NCBI GenBank assembly: GCA_034769895.1
Contig: CM068369.1
Location: 423,795,479 to 423,859,478 of the forward strand
DNA from: Magicicada septendecula
Taxonomy: Eukaryota; Arthropoda; Insecta; Hemiptera; Cicadidae
Direction of reading: 5' to 3'
DNA length: 64,000 bases
A program made the position numbers and the translations under genes. Shown here piece after piece: positions 31,761-43,889 of the stretch. Numbering within the stretch: position 1 is the stretch's first letter; each line of letters begins with the position of its first letter. The notes beneath the pieces were generated by a model. It had not been told where the DNA came from and did not search any database. It saw only the letters and a program-made list of their open reading frames with translations.

Positions 31761-32651
31761 GAATATACATGAAAATGAATCTTTAGAATGTCTTCTTTCT
31801 ATACCTTTTAAAGCAGTTTTAATATTTTAAAACTGTATTAAGTACCGGGGTTGTCCACTTCTGTTATCTTCAATGCCTCTATGGGGCACTAAAAGGACAA
31901 ACAACAGAACCATCGAAACTCTGTTTGTCGGTGGTGTGTAGGTTAATTCTAATATTTTTGGATACATTTTTAATAAATTTAGATACTTATAAATAAAGAT
32001 ACAACAAAACACTTGAACTTTCGAGAAAAGTCCTCTGGATGAAATTAAATCTCCAAATGTTTTTGTAGTATAGGATGTCAGTGGCATCGTACGGGCTGAT
32101 GTTCGGCGGGTGGCTAGTACAACAATAGCCACCAGCTCTGGGAGGGGAAGCTTCCTCCCCAACCTACTACCTCCCCTCCTACACGCATAGACAGTTTCAT
32201 CACTTGCCTCACGGCCTGTAAGTGCGGAGAAAAGATCTCACAGGTAGGTAATATTCTGGTATTTATGTATTTAAAAAAGTTTGTTACTTTACATCATGTT
32301 AAAAACAACAGAGACCGAAGATTTCTAGACTGTGGGGAATCGAAAGTGTGGAAAAAATATAGTGTTAACATCACCTGGAGCGTTACATTTTTCGATGAAG
32401 TTACACATTTTGCATCACGCATTTTGTGGAATGACCCCCAGCCTAAAAACATTATCATGTTAAAACTATTGAGAAATATATTTTGTTTTCTTTACAAAAA
32501 TAATATTAATACAACATTTAAGTAATGCAAGTATTAAATAAAGTAATTTTATATAATCTGTTACAATATAAATACTTGAAAATTAATAATTTATTATAAA
32601 ACTTTAATAATATAAGTAATAAAACTCCAAAACTGTCTCCATATTTTTTAC
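31761..32651. other. Intron DNA left of the last dynein exon, no gene seen
   Basis: Short frames only (for example 31827-32162 minus) without recognisable domains. The next dynein exon (Walker A, GPAGTGKT) is expected to the left on the minus strand but was not seen here. Confidence 0.5.
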
Positions 32652-32794
32652 TCGCCTGTGTAAGTGTGAGATAGCATTTATCCGTGAGGGGAGTGTGTAC
32701 TAATTTTGGTGCATTGCCTTGGTATTCATAGGAATATGAGAACTCTGCATCCACCATGCGGGCCACAACTGCACCACTGCTTGTCATATAATAC
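32652..32794 (-). CDS. dync2h1: Cytoplasmic dynein-2 heavy chain exon (AAA1 N-terminal part)
   Basis: Minus strand. Acceptor TGCAG before 32794. The exon begins G, completing the AG from the previous exon, then reads [40 protein letters not shown] and YLTLTQA. It ends GCG A at 32652 before donor GTAAAA. The lone A would start the Met of the expected next exon (family sequence QAM then the Walker A loop). This stretch precedes the AAA1 P-loop in dynein heavy chains. An alternative GC donor (CAG|GCGAGT) four bases earlier is possible but fits the family less well. The product is the retrograde intraflagellar transport motor. Confidence 0.88.
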
Positions 32795-33384
32795 CTGCAG
32801 TATTTTCAAATATCGTGAACACTAGTATTATAGTAAACGCAATTTATATTTTTTACACTATTTATGTAGAATTAATTTATACTTTTTAAAATATGGAACA
32901 CTATGTTATTACAACAAAAATAGCAAATATAAATATAAAAATGTATTAAACATTTATTAAGGCTAGTTCTTTAATACTTGATGAATACAACATGATTTTA
33001 AAAGAAACATTCATTTACACAAAGTCGTCATGTATTCAAACAAAAGCAGTACAATTTAGTTTTGAATATCAAAAATTTGTAAAGAGAATTTTAAGAAATA
33101 TGCAAATAAACAGATAATAAACAATGAAAGTACGTTAATTATACGTTAATTAACTTTATGTGACAATAAACACTACCTTATTTTCATTACCTCACAATTT
33201 TTGGCTGGTAATGATAATATGATCTCAATGGCACTTATGTTTCCATGCTTATCAGCCAACCACTTACTATATTCTCCACTAAGTTTCATGAGTGTGTGCT
33301 GAGTAGCTATCAGAGGAGATCTGTTCCATAACAGAGTCTGTTGCAGACCCATCAACAATGAAGTCTACAACTTTTTGGATAATA
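32795..33384. other. Intron DNA, no supported gene
   Basis: A minus-strand frame at 33173-33358 (YSKWLADKHGNISAIEI) reads protein-like. However, the dynein exons on either side join in phase without it and no domain was recognised. It may be a fossil of another element. Confidence 0.4.
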
Positions 33385-35672
33385 CAGTGTACTGCGGTTA
33401 ATGGGGCCACCGGTTATTAGGTCCATCCGCTTTATTGGGCCAATATTGAAAATACAAAAACAAAGCAGGGTAACACATACAAAATTGCTTTGCTTAATAG
33501 ATCTGGTCCACCAGTTTTATTCGGTCCAGTAATGGCTCAGTTCTCTTCTTAAACAGAAGTAATAAGCCTCTTTTTGTATACGTAATTTACACACGTAGAC
33601 TATTGTGGGCAGCAAACCATAACAATAAAGAACACTGTTAACAACAGCCCAACAACATGTGTTCGGTTTTGAACTTCTTGTGTTAGGCCTTGGCAACATA
33701 CTGTAGCGTGTCAATTTTTGGGTATTTTTATTTTAACCGTATGGGGCATTTATATTTTTATTTCCTTTCAATTTGGTCGGACTTGTAAAAAAGGAGTTAT
33801 GAAAATTATTGTGTAACGAAATTCATTCCATTGTAACAGAACGCATGGCAGCGTTATTTCCATTGTGTAACGGAACAGTGTTAAGCAACAATTTGAAACA
33901 AAAGCATAGACGCAGTTTGTTGTTGAGCAATGCGGCTGAAGAATTTGCCCCCTTCAAAATTCTAAGAACTTTGCAAGTGTGTCAACGCACAGGCGCGAAT
34001 ACCCACGCAAGCGCACTCAAAAGGACGCTCTGACTAAAAACTCAAGATGGCCAGAGTGTAAAAAATATTCATCATCTTCTCCAAGATTAACAGGAAATAC
34101 GGCCAAGAGAGCGCCTACTATCAATGACGTCAGCAGAGCCAAAGCCAATATTGTACTTTGGTACACAGAATATACCTCAATATTCCATATATAAAATGGT
34201 TAGCTCACAACAACTGAGGCCTGAGCGACGAAAGCATAGTGGCAGTGAACAACCATTCCCTCCAGAGAAAGGAACATGTACCTGTTACGTTCTCGGTGAC
34301 AGTCGACATTAGGCAGAGACGCCAAGTGGTCAACGAAATACAGAGTTCCGTTACAGAAGCTTATATTTTGTTTTCGGGCCCGGTTGGTCAAGTTTTCGGA
34401 AAAGGTAATTAATTCAGGAAGACCGACCGGGACCCGAGGAAGTGACCGATATTACAAACAGTGCAGTGATGATTCAAGTGTAGCTACTAACATAAAATGT
34501 GACCGAAACGAAAGCACGTGCTCGGCGGACCTCGCGCATATCAAACTAATTTTTCTGTTAGCTTTTTAGAACATTTTAAAAAAGGGTTTGTATGGGGTGT
34601 GGTAGAGAGAATGAGCAAAGCTGGGCTACCTCGTGAGTAAAAAGCATATAGTTAATATAAGAGTCATGTAATCAACTTAGTTTAGGTTTTCTTTCCTTTG
34701 TGGTTTTTGGATTAAGGATGTGCGTGTTTAGTAAGTAAAACATTCATTTATTCACTAAAATGTGTTAGTCTAAGTTATTTCGTCATTACCATTTCCTCAT
34801 TTCTGTGTTGAAAAGATTCGTCTAACGAAATCGGGGGTTTTCTGAAATTCTATTACAGTCAGATAGCGGGAGTTTTATAAGGGCAAGAGTATATAAGTTT
34901 TCGATATTTTACCTTCTAGAAAAAATATCGTGGCGACCTTGGGCAGTTTTCAAAAGATAAGTTTTACGGGGACCATGACGGTAAGTGAAATTCTGGCAGC
35001 GGTAAGTATTATTTTATGAAGAGAGGAATGTGTTAAATATCAGTGCAAAAAAGTGAGTAACTTCACAATACCATAAATAACTACAGGCACCACTGAGGAC
35101 TACAATAATGGGCTGTTTACTCTCTTTGTATCATTCTCTTCTAACTGGTAGACCTAGTACTGGACGGCAATGACAATGACGAAGATGAACTAGAAATTCA
35201 GCAGGTAACAAAGCAGGATGGAAAAAAGTTCACTGGACTTCTTGAATTTTATGCAAGAAGACAATGAAAACAGAAAATAGCCCTATGCAAGAATTGGAAA
35301 TTTGTTCAAACTTTGTAGAGCTACAGTCATTAAAAAGAAAATGCTAACATAAACAGGATGATTTTTTTTTTGGAAAACAATAATCACAGGTATTACTGAC
35401 TTTATGTTCTGAAAATAGGCGTATTCATGCTATTTCATTATGCTGTAATTATAGTATTATTATATATTTATTACTATATTTCCTTAGACGTACTTTGTTA
35501 GTAACAAATCTTATAATTGCAATGTTTACTATAGTAAAGAGTTATGTTTGGTTTTCTGCTGTTAAGAAATTTCTGTTTATAAGGCTTAGGTAGCTTACTT
35601 TTTATAAATTTCAGATAATAGAGCCAGCCGCTTAATTGGGTCAACTTGGTCCCGATAAAGCAGAATTCACTG
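33385..35672. mobile_element. Non-autonomous Tigger-like DNA transposon
   Basis: The left end CAGTGTACTGCGG and the inverted right end CAGTGAATTCTGC share a pogo/Tigger-type pattern, and both are followed by GG-A/C-CC motifs (ATGGGGCC, TCGGGACC). TA duplications flank it (33383-33384, 35673-35674). Subterminal GGTCCA/ATTGGGCC repeats occur on the left. The only coding trace is a short acidic frame near 35160-35270 (NDEDELEIQQ) that may be a transposase C-terminal remnant. An LTR-like block is nested inside. Confidence 0.72.
33812..35040 (+). repeat. Diverged LTR related to the orphan element, nested in the Tigger-like element
   Basis: The segment 34760-35010 aligns with 13340-13585: TCGTCTAACGAAATCGGGGG, ATTACAGTCAGATAGCGGG, GTGGCGACCTTGGG and GTTTTACGGGGACCATGACG with GTAAGT. 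The left part starts TGTGTAACG at 33812 in the manner of the TGTAACGG LTR start but is diverged. Both boundaries are approximate and no interior is present, so it looks like a solo LTR. Confidence 0.65.
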
Positions 35673-36434
35673 TATAATGTTGAAGCAAATGATACTACAA
35701 AGGTTTGTGACCTAACTGCAGCATTTTATAAGTACTACCTTCTTTATGAATCCAGATAAGTAAGATGACTTGTGAATCGTGCATTTCTTGATGTTACATG
35801 CTTGAATACATGTTCTTTATTTAGCTGGGACAGCAGTTAGCAGACCATGCTGACCACATTGATGAGTACATTCATGACCTAGCCAATGCTGCTGCAACAG
35901 CAAATAATGCTGCATCTATATAAATGGGCAAGTGAGATAAAACCAATTTCAGTAATTGGGTCCAACTGTTGTTTCAGTGTTGGCTCAAATCTACTAAGGT
36001 CAAATCTACTGCACTGATTCTGCACTTGGGTTACATCTGTAGCACATACTGAATATAGCCACAAAATTTCTGAGGTATTTGGGTTGCAGAATGAAGGAAA
36101 ATAGCAGAGCGAGTTGTTGGACATTTCACTTGTACCACAAATGACTGCATGTGTCACACACACACACTTGTGAGGTAATTTAAAACAAACAATTTTGTTT
36201 GTACATTCATATTTTCTCACAGTTCTTCTTGTTCAATTATAATTATTAATAATAAATAATAGTTGCTGTTTTTATACGTAAATATATATTTTTTGCAAAT
36301 AATTTACAATGTTTAGACAGTATTTTTAACTGTCATCTTCAGAAATATACAAAAATAATTAAAGAAATATCAAATCAATTGTTAAATAATAAAAATAACA
36401 AATATTATTTATTATCAAGAATTTTACTTTTATT
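35673..36434. other. Intron DNA, no gene seen
   Basis: AT-rich with a 113-codon minus frame lacking recognisable content. Confidence 0.45.
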
Positions 36435-36566
36435 ATTATATACTGTATAACCACCAAAATCAGTAAATTTGATCATGAAAACTGATGATGAAATTATAAT
36501 AATTTCGAAAAGGCCTTACTTATAAAAATAAAAAAAATTCACTGATTTTGGTGGTTATACAGTATA
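36435..36566. mobile_element. Minimal PLE 3-type foldback enclosing a hammerhead core
   Basis: Outer arms of about 36 bases (ATTATATACTGTATAACCAC... and its inverted match ending at 36566) enclose one copy of the PLE 3 3' end. The stretch 36480-36545 is nearly identical to 28683-28749. No coding sequence is present. Confidence 0.8.
36475..36524 (+). ncRNA. Hammerhead-like core with eroded stem I
   Basis: CTGATGA (36482-36488), stem II GAAATTA/TAATTTC, GAAA (36507-36510), the AGGCCT palindrome, then T and A are all kept as in PLE 3. The stem I strands (ATGAAAA and CTTATA) pair poorly. The core is intact but self-cleavage is doubtful. Confidence 0.5.
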
Positions 36567-36692
36567 TAATAATATTATAACAAATCAGTGGCATAATGTT
36601 TAACAAAATAATTTTAATTTTGTATACATTTTACCACGATATGACTTATATGCTAGACATCAACTTGTTTTATCTCACTGACAGGTGCTAAA

Positions 36693-39394
36693 TCTTCTTT
36701 AATTATACTATAATAAACGTGCATGCCCCAACTGATGATAAGCCTGAGGAGGAGAAAGATGATTTTTATGACTTGCTGGAGAATGCGTATGCTAGCAGCC
36801 ATAGACATGACATAAAAATAATCACAGGTGACTTAAATGCCAAAGTGGGAAGCAGCCATGCTTGTAGTAATATAGGAAAGTATAGTTTATACTCTGAACA
36901 CTCAGACAATGGTTTCCCATTATTGAACTTCGCAGTTGGTCAAAATATGATCATAGGAGGGACTTTATTCGACCACAAAGACATACATAAGGGCACATGG
37001 ATCTCTCCAGATGGGAGAACGGTCAATCAAATAGATCATGTCCTATTGGATGGCCGCCATAAGTCAGACTTACAAGACGTTAGAGTTTATAGAAGTGCCA
37101 ACATGGATAGCGATCACTATCTCGTAATTGCAAAACTGAGAGCTAGAATCTCCAATAATAGAAATGAAAAAGGAATAAAGACTGTTAGATACAGTACAGA
37201 AATACTAAAGGAAGAAGAAATAAAACGGAGGTTCGAGGAAGTTACTAATGAGAAAATTAGACAGTGGAGACTTGAATGCCGTGAGGAACAAGATATAGAA
37301 AACCACTGGCTTAATCTAAAAAACATATTAGTGACCACGGGAGAAGAAATCGTTGGTTTGAAGAAGAGACATGGGCGAGATGAGTGGTTTGATAAGGAGT
37401 GTGAAGAGGCAACTGAATTCAAAAACAAGACATACAAATTTATGATCCAAAGGAAATGCACTAGGGCTGTTCGAGAGGAATACAGGAAGGCCAGGCGGAT
37501 GGAAAAGAAGATTCATAGAGGAAAAAAGAGGGAGTATATGATGCGACAGATGAAAAAGATAGAGGAATATAAGAGTAAAAGGCTGAGCCGAGATATGTAC
37601 AGGAAGGTGAATGATATGAGACAGGAATTTCAGCCTAGAACAAATGCCTGTAGGGATAATAATGGTGGCTTTGTGAGTGATAATGCTGGCATAATCAGGA
37701 GATGGACAGAACACTTCGAAGAGTTGCTAGGCTCAGTTGGGGAGGCTTCGATGGAGGCATCTGAGAATAAAGAGGAAGCAAGAGAATTCGAGGATGATAG
37801 AGAGGAGTTGGTGCCATCCTATGACGAGGTGTATGAAGCTCTAGGAAAGCTTAAAAATAACAAGGCAGCAGGTTCCAATGGTTTACCAGGGGAACTATTA
37901 AAGAACACAGGAGGAGATTTCATAAAGGAATTTGCCCATCTCATAGAGTGAATATGGCTGGAGGAGGTAATGCCTGATGAGTGGAACAATGGGGTGGTGT
38001 GTTTAATACATAAAAAGGGTGATCCGCTCATATGTAAAAATTATAGGGGCATCTCTCTACTTAATACAGCATATAAGGTATTGTCCAACATCATATTTTC
38101 TAGGCTGCTTCCCTACGCTGAGGAAAACATAAAAGAATATCAATGTGGATTCACTAGGAATAGGTCAACAACAGACCAAATATTTACACTGAGGCAAATC
38201 CTCGAAAAAACGTTGGAATATGGAGTGGCCACTCACCATCTCTTTGTGGATTTCCAGTCGGCATATGATTCAATCAACCGGAAAATGCTATATAGAGCTA
38301 TGAAGGAGTTGAATATACTATCTAAGTTGGTGCGTATGGTTGGGGTAGTTATGCCCAATTCTAAGTGCCAAATAAGAATACAATCAAATCTATCTAACTC
38401 CTTAAAAACATTGAATGGGTTGAAACAAGGAGATGCCTTAGCGTGTCTGTTGTTCAACATTCAACATAGCTCTAGAAAAGGTCATCAGGGATTCATGAAT
38501 TCAAACTAGCGGACACATATTTCACAAGGAGGTACAGCTTCTGGCCTATGCCGATGACATTGACGTCATACGTAGGTCTGAATCTGGCTTAAAGGAAGCC
38601 TTTCGGGAACTGGAGTTGTCCGCTAAGGTTATGGGCTTGGTTATAAACCAAAGCAAAACCAAATATATGGTTGTAGGTGCCAACACTCGTGCCCTGTCCC
38701 TGCGCATTAACGATTATGAATTTGAAAATGTTCAGAGTTTTCCATATCTTGGGTCATATGTGGACTCTGGAAATGACTCCTCTAGAGATATTGAAAGACG
38801 GATATTATCTGCTAATAGGTGTTACTACGGACTGGGACTGGTGGTTACTACGGTCATTTTAAGTCTAAATTAATAAGTAAAGATACAAAAGCCACCCTAT
38901 ACAAGACCTTGATTAGACCAGTCCTGATGTATGGCTCGGAATGCTGGGTGGTAAAATACTAGATGAGCAGAAACTATCCGTTTCTGAGAGGAGGGTACAG
39001 AGGAGAATCTATGGCCCTGTGAGGGAAAATGACATTTGGAGGCGATTGCATAATCGAGAGTTGTACGAAAGGTTTAAAGATCTTCCGATCGTGCAACTCA
39101 TACAAATTAACAGATTGCGTTGGGCTGGTCATGTGCAGAGAATGGCGGAGGATAGAATCCCAAAAAGAGTGATGAATTATTTGCCGATGGGAAGGAGAAG
39201 GAAGGGAAGACCGCGTACAAGATGGCTGGACCAGGTTGGTACGGAGGGAGTGAGGCTGGGTGCAGCAAACTGGTGGACACTGGCCGGGAGTAGAGACCAG
39301 TGGGGAAGATTTCTTTTGGAGGCCAGGGCCCGGACTGGGCTGTAGCGCCGAGGATGTATGTATGTATGTATGTATGTATGTATGTATGTATGTA
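36693..39394 (+). pseudogene. RTE-like non-LTR retrotransposon copy 1 (5' truncated)
   Basis: An apurinic-type endonuclease C-terminal half is followed by reverse transcriptase. Endonuclease motifs are IITGDLNAKVG and NQIDHVLLDGR with SDHYLV (36719-37150). RT motifs are NNKAAGSNGLPGELLK, VVCLIHKKGDP, NYRGISLLN, FVDFQSAYDS, GLKQGDA and LAYADDIDVI. The C-terminal tail has RLRWAGHVQRM and GRPRTRWLDQV. Defects include a stop after HLIE (37948-37950), a 7-base duplication TCAACAT at about 38457 and a later TGA near 38505. It ends in (TATG)n (39355-39394) and is flanked by the 14-bp duplication TGACAGGTGCTAAA (36679-36692, 39395-39408). Assignment to RTE rather than another APE clade rests on motif style. 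Confidence 0.88.
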
Positions 39395-39439
39395 TGACAG
39401 GTGCTAAACTTCTGTATCTGCTCATGGTACTTGTTTAGA

Positions 39440-41578
39440 AAGGAAGAAGAAATAAAACGGAGGTTCGAGGAAGTTACTAATGAGAAAATTAGACAGTGGA
39501 GACTTGAATGCCGTGAGGAACAAGATATAGAAAACCACTGGCTTAATCTAAAAAACATATTAGTGACCACGGGAGAAGAAATCGTTGATTTGAAGAAGAG
39601 ACATGGGCGAGATGAGTGGTTTGATAAGGAGTGTGAAGAGGCAACTGAATTCAAAAACAAGACATACAAATTTATGATCCAAAGGAAATGCACTAGGGCT
39701 GTTCAAGAGGAATACAGGAAGGCCAGGCGGATGGAAAAGAAGATTCATAGAGGAAAAAAGAGGAAGTATATGATGAGACAGATGAAAAAGATAGAGGAAT
39801 ATAAGAGTAAAAGGCTGAGCCGAGATATGTACAGGAAGGTGAATGATATGAGACAGGAATTTCAGCCTAGAACAAATGCCTGTAGGGATAATAATGGTGG
39901 CTTTGTGAGTGATACTACTGGCGTAATCAGGAGATGGACAGAACACTTCGAAGAGTTGCTAGGCTCAGTTGGGGAGGCTTCGATGGAAGCATCTGAGAAT
40001 AAAGAGGAAGCAGGAGAATTCGAGGATGATAGAGAGGAGTTGGTGCCATCCTATGACGAGGTGTATGAAGCTCTAGAAAAGCTTAAAAATAACAAGGCAG
40101 CAGGTTCCAATGGTTTACCAGGGGAACTATTAAAGAACACAGGAGGAGATTTCATAAAGGAATTTGACCATCTCATAGAGCGAATATGGCTGGAGGAGGT
40201 AATGCCTGATGAGTGGAACAATGGGGTGGTGTGTTTAATACATAAAAAGGGTGATCCGCTCATATGTAAAAATTATAGGGGCATCTCTCTACTTAATACA
40301 GCATATAAGGTATTGTCCAACATCATATTTTCTAGGCTGCTTCCCTACGCTGAGGAAAACATAAAAGAATATCAATATGGATTCACTAGGAATAGGTCAA
40401 CAACAGACCAAATATTTACACTAAGGCAAATCCTGGAAAAAACGTTGGAATATGGAGTGGCCACTCACCATCTCTTTGTGGATTTCCAGTCGGCATATGA
40501 TTCAATCAACCGGAAAATGCTATATAGAGCTATGAAGGAGTTGAATATACCATCTAAGTTGGTGCGTATGGTTGGAGTAGTTATGTCCAATTCTAAGTGC
40601 CAAATCAGAATACAATCAAATCTATCCTTAAAAACACTGAATGGGCTGAAAGAAGGAGATGCCTTAGCATGTCTGTTGTTCAACATTCAACATAGCTCTA
40701 GAAAAGGTCATCAGGAATTCAGGAATTCAAACTAGCGGACACATATTTCACAAGAAGATACAGCTTCTGGCCTATGCCGATGACATTGACGTCATAGGTA
40801 GGTCTGAATCTGGCTTAAAGGAAGCCTTTCAGGAACTGGAGTTGTCCGCTAAGGCTATGGGCTTGGTTATAATCCAAAGCAAAACCAAATATATGGTTGT
40901 AGGTGCCAACACTCATGCCCTGTCCCTGCGCATTAATGATTATGAATTTGAAAAGGTTCAGGGTTTTCCATATCTCGGGTCATATGTGGACTCTGGAAAT
41001 GACTTCTCTAGAGACATTGAAAAACGGATATTATCTGCTAATAGGTGTTACTACGGACTGGTGAAACATTTTGAGTCAAAATTAATAAGTAAAGATACAA
41101 AAGTCACCTTATACAAGACCTTGACCAGTCCTGATGTATGGCTCGGAATGCTGGGTGCTAAAAAAACTAGATGAGCAGAAACTATCCGTTTTTGAGAGGA
41201 GGGTACTGAGGAGAATCTATGGCCCTGTGAAGGTAAACGACACTTGGAGGCGACTGCATAATCGAGAGTTGTACGAAAGGTTAAAAGATCTTCCGATCGT
41301 GCAACTCATACAAATTAACAGATTGCGTTGGGCTGGTCATGTGCAGAGAATGGTGGAGGATAGAATCCCAAAAAGAGTTATGAATTGTTTGCCGATGGGA
41401 AGGAGAAGGAAAGGAAGACCGCGTACAAGATGGCTGGACCAGGTTTGTAGGGAGGCAGTGAGGCTGGGTGCAGCGAACTGGTGGACATTGGCCGGGAGTA
41501 GAGACCAATGGGGAAGATTTCTTTTGGAGGCCAGGGCCTGGACTGGGCTGTAGCACTGAGGATGTATGATGTATGTAT
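39440..41578 (+). pseudogene. RTE-like non-LTR retrotransposon copy 2 (5' truncated)
   Basis: Starts at the position equivalent to 37208 of copy 1 and is almost identical to it. The RT frame 39401-40735 runs through VVCLIHKKGDP and FVDFQSAYDS, where copy 1 has a stop (HLIER here). It then breaks at the same 7-base duplication TCAACAT (about 40690). YADD lies in the next frame near 40775. It ends in a short TATG tail and is flanked by the 13-bp duplication GTACTTGTTTAGA (39427-39439, 41579-41591). Confidence 0.9.
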
Positions 41579-41591
41579 GTACTTGTTTAGA

Positions 41592-42235
41592 CACATTACT
41601 GAGCCTCGCACTCTCCAAATTCACATCAGATTCACGTTTTCTATACCTTTCACAATAAAAGTGTAGTAATTTGGTGCCACTTTGATAATTGCACAACACA
41701 ATTCCTCTTCTCTTGCCAAAATTTTGATTTTCGCAGTCCAATCCTTGTGCATTCTCAGATATCTGGATGAGTACGATGTCTTAAATTTAAGGCCTCTATA
41801 AAACATCTGACATACAAACTCACATAAAACTGTGGAATAAAACTGGAGAGTGACTTAGTACAAGTTGCTGATGTTCTGCTCACAGGGGCATCAAGGTGAG
41901 TTGGGTGCTGCACATTGCTACTTTATTATTACCATTTTTATTGTCCAAGATATTCCAGAATTGGATAAAGTCCTTTTAAGCTTGAGAGACTAAGAGTCTA
42001 ATCCTCATGTAGACTAGCCATTTGCAGACTTTGATGAAATACAGATTACTATAGTGTATTCCAGTTTCACAGAACAGTAAGTAGGCCATTGGCCTGTTTG
42101 TCATTTATACCAGATTATCAAAAATTTTTAAATAATGAAATTCTACTCTAAATAATAAGTATTCTTATTAAAATACAATTTAATTGTATTTTATATATAC
42201 TCTTCATTATTAAAGAAACAGTATCGACAGAGTAC
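41592..42235. other. Intron DNA, no gene seen
   Basis: No recognisable frame or repeat between the RTE copy and the dynein exon. Confidence 0.5.
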
Positions 42236-42435
42236 CTCAATCTGCGCTGCCAGTGCCAATCACCAACACTAGACACATTTGATTCCAACAGCTGTGTGAC
42301 AACACTTATATGATAAATGGTGTCCACCAGAAGTGCTTTTAGTTTTAGTTCCAGTACAGTTGTATCTTTGTCTTCTTGAGTTCTATCTGCTGTAGACGTT
42401 TCTAACTGGTAGCCTGTGTACATTTCTAGTTGACT
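42236..42435 (-). CDS. dync2h1: Cytoplasmic dynein-2 heavy chain exon (linker to AAA1)
   Basis: Minus strand. Acceptor TTTCAG before 42435, phase 0, reading SQLEMYTGYQLETSTADRTQ and then VLELKLKALLVDTIYHISVV, followed by SVGDWHWQRRLR. It ends AG before donor GTACTC at 42235-42234. The remaining AG is completed by the G of the next exon at 32794. The block LELKLKALL..DTI.H...V..L....V....DW.W...LR is characteristic of dynein-2 heavy chains just before AAA1. The downstream intron of about 9.4 kb contains two RTE copies, a foldback and a Tigger-like element. Confidence 0.92.
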
Positions 42436-42739
42436 CTGAAACAGAAATGTGTAATTTTAGTACCACACTTCATGAGTTGGTAAAATTCCAAAATTATTTC
42501 CAAGTTTGGTAATAATAGAAAACAAATTTTTAGAAACAAATCTAACATTTTAAGTCTGTCTGAAATAATTTTCTCAATGTTATTTTCCATAATTTTGTTT
42601 ATCAGACAGTCACTGTTATTATCTGGTAACAATTCAATCTACTATACAGTTTACAGTTTCTGTACATTACTTCACTCTGTACGTACATTCACACTTAAGG
42701 AGTTCATGGATGCAGCAATAATAGAATAATTATTCTACT

Positions 42740-43480
42740 ATAAAACTACCGGTTTTGCAGATAACACTGTGCTTTTAGGAAACTATGAGTAAGAACTACA
42801 TACAGAATTCACTGTAAACAAGGTCCTAAAAGATAGATATGATATGACAATAAATATGGAAAAAACAAAAGTAATGAAATGTTCCAAAAATGGAAAACAG
42901 AGGGCTGAAATATTTCTGGATAATAGGAAGCTAGTGCAAGTTGATGCCTATAAATATCTTCTTGGAAGCTACAGTAAATCGGATGGGAGATGCACCAGTG
43001 ACGTAAAAAGTAGAACTGCACAAGCAAAAAGAGCATGTTACATGAAAAGATCTCTTCTGGCATTCAAAAATATGTCCTTGGAAACCAGGAAGAAGTTTAT
43101 AAAAAGTTTCATTTGAAGCATATACACACACAGCTCAGAAACCTGGTCTCTGAGGAAAGTGGAGAGGAGCTACCCTGAAGCTTTTGCCAGAGGAAGACCA
43201 TGGACAGGAAGAGTGCCTAATGAGGTTATAAAGAGAATGAATGAAGGAAGGATTCTGTTAAAGCCATTGCGGGGAGGAGAAGAAGTGTGGCCATTCAAAC
43301 TGTTTCACCAACTCTGATTGAGGGAATGACTGTGGGGCATAGTGGTGAGGAAGGCCGAGACAGGACTGATGTATGAGATAAAAGGAGGAAGGAGGTGTGT
43401 GGTTATTAAGAGGCTATCTTTAGAAGGGAAGAAATGGGTTAGAAGGCCATCACCTCTTGGTTGAGGAGATGAAGAAGAAG
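42740..43480 (+). pseudogene. Remnant of a second non-LTR reverse transcriptase
   Basis: The frame reads TGFADNTVLLGNYE (a mutated FADD catalytic box), then MTINMEKTKVMKCSKNGKQ, VDAYKYLLGSYSKSDG and ETWSLRKVERS, with stops in between. It then decays into RPWTGRVPNEVIKRMNEG and ends near a GAAGAAGAAG tract. Only the RT thumb and C-terminal region survives. It differs from the RTE-like copies beside it. Confidence 0.72.
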
Positions 43481-43889
43481 ACATTCACATTTCAGAAAAA
43501 TAATTATTTTAAATCACCACTAAAATTTTGAAAACAAAAAGAAGCATCTAAATTTTATCAGCACCTTTGACAGGAAAAATATTTGTAAATTGTGCTTTAT
43601 GTATTACAATTTTTATATCTTTATTCTTTTATGTACTTTGCCTTATATACAGCTGGCAATATGTAGTGGGTTGGCACTATCAAAGAAATACACAAAGAAT
43701 ATCTATTTCTTTAGGATACCAACACTCCAATATCATTTTGTTTAGTATGGCAAATAATTTTTGTATTCCAGAAACTTTTTGTACATTAATGCAGTTATCA
43801 ATTAACATTGTATGAATATTTTGACATTTATTCTTTCTAAATATAATTAATATATTCTTTCTCTTAGTACATCTAAGCATGCGCACATA

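Noticed and set aside
33173-33358. Minus frame YSKWLADKHGNISAIEI as a possible exon
   Set aside because: It lies between two dynein exons that join exactly, and no domain or supported splice sites were found.
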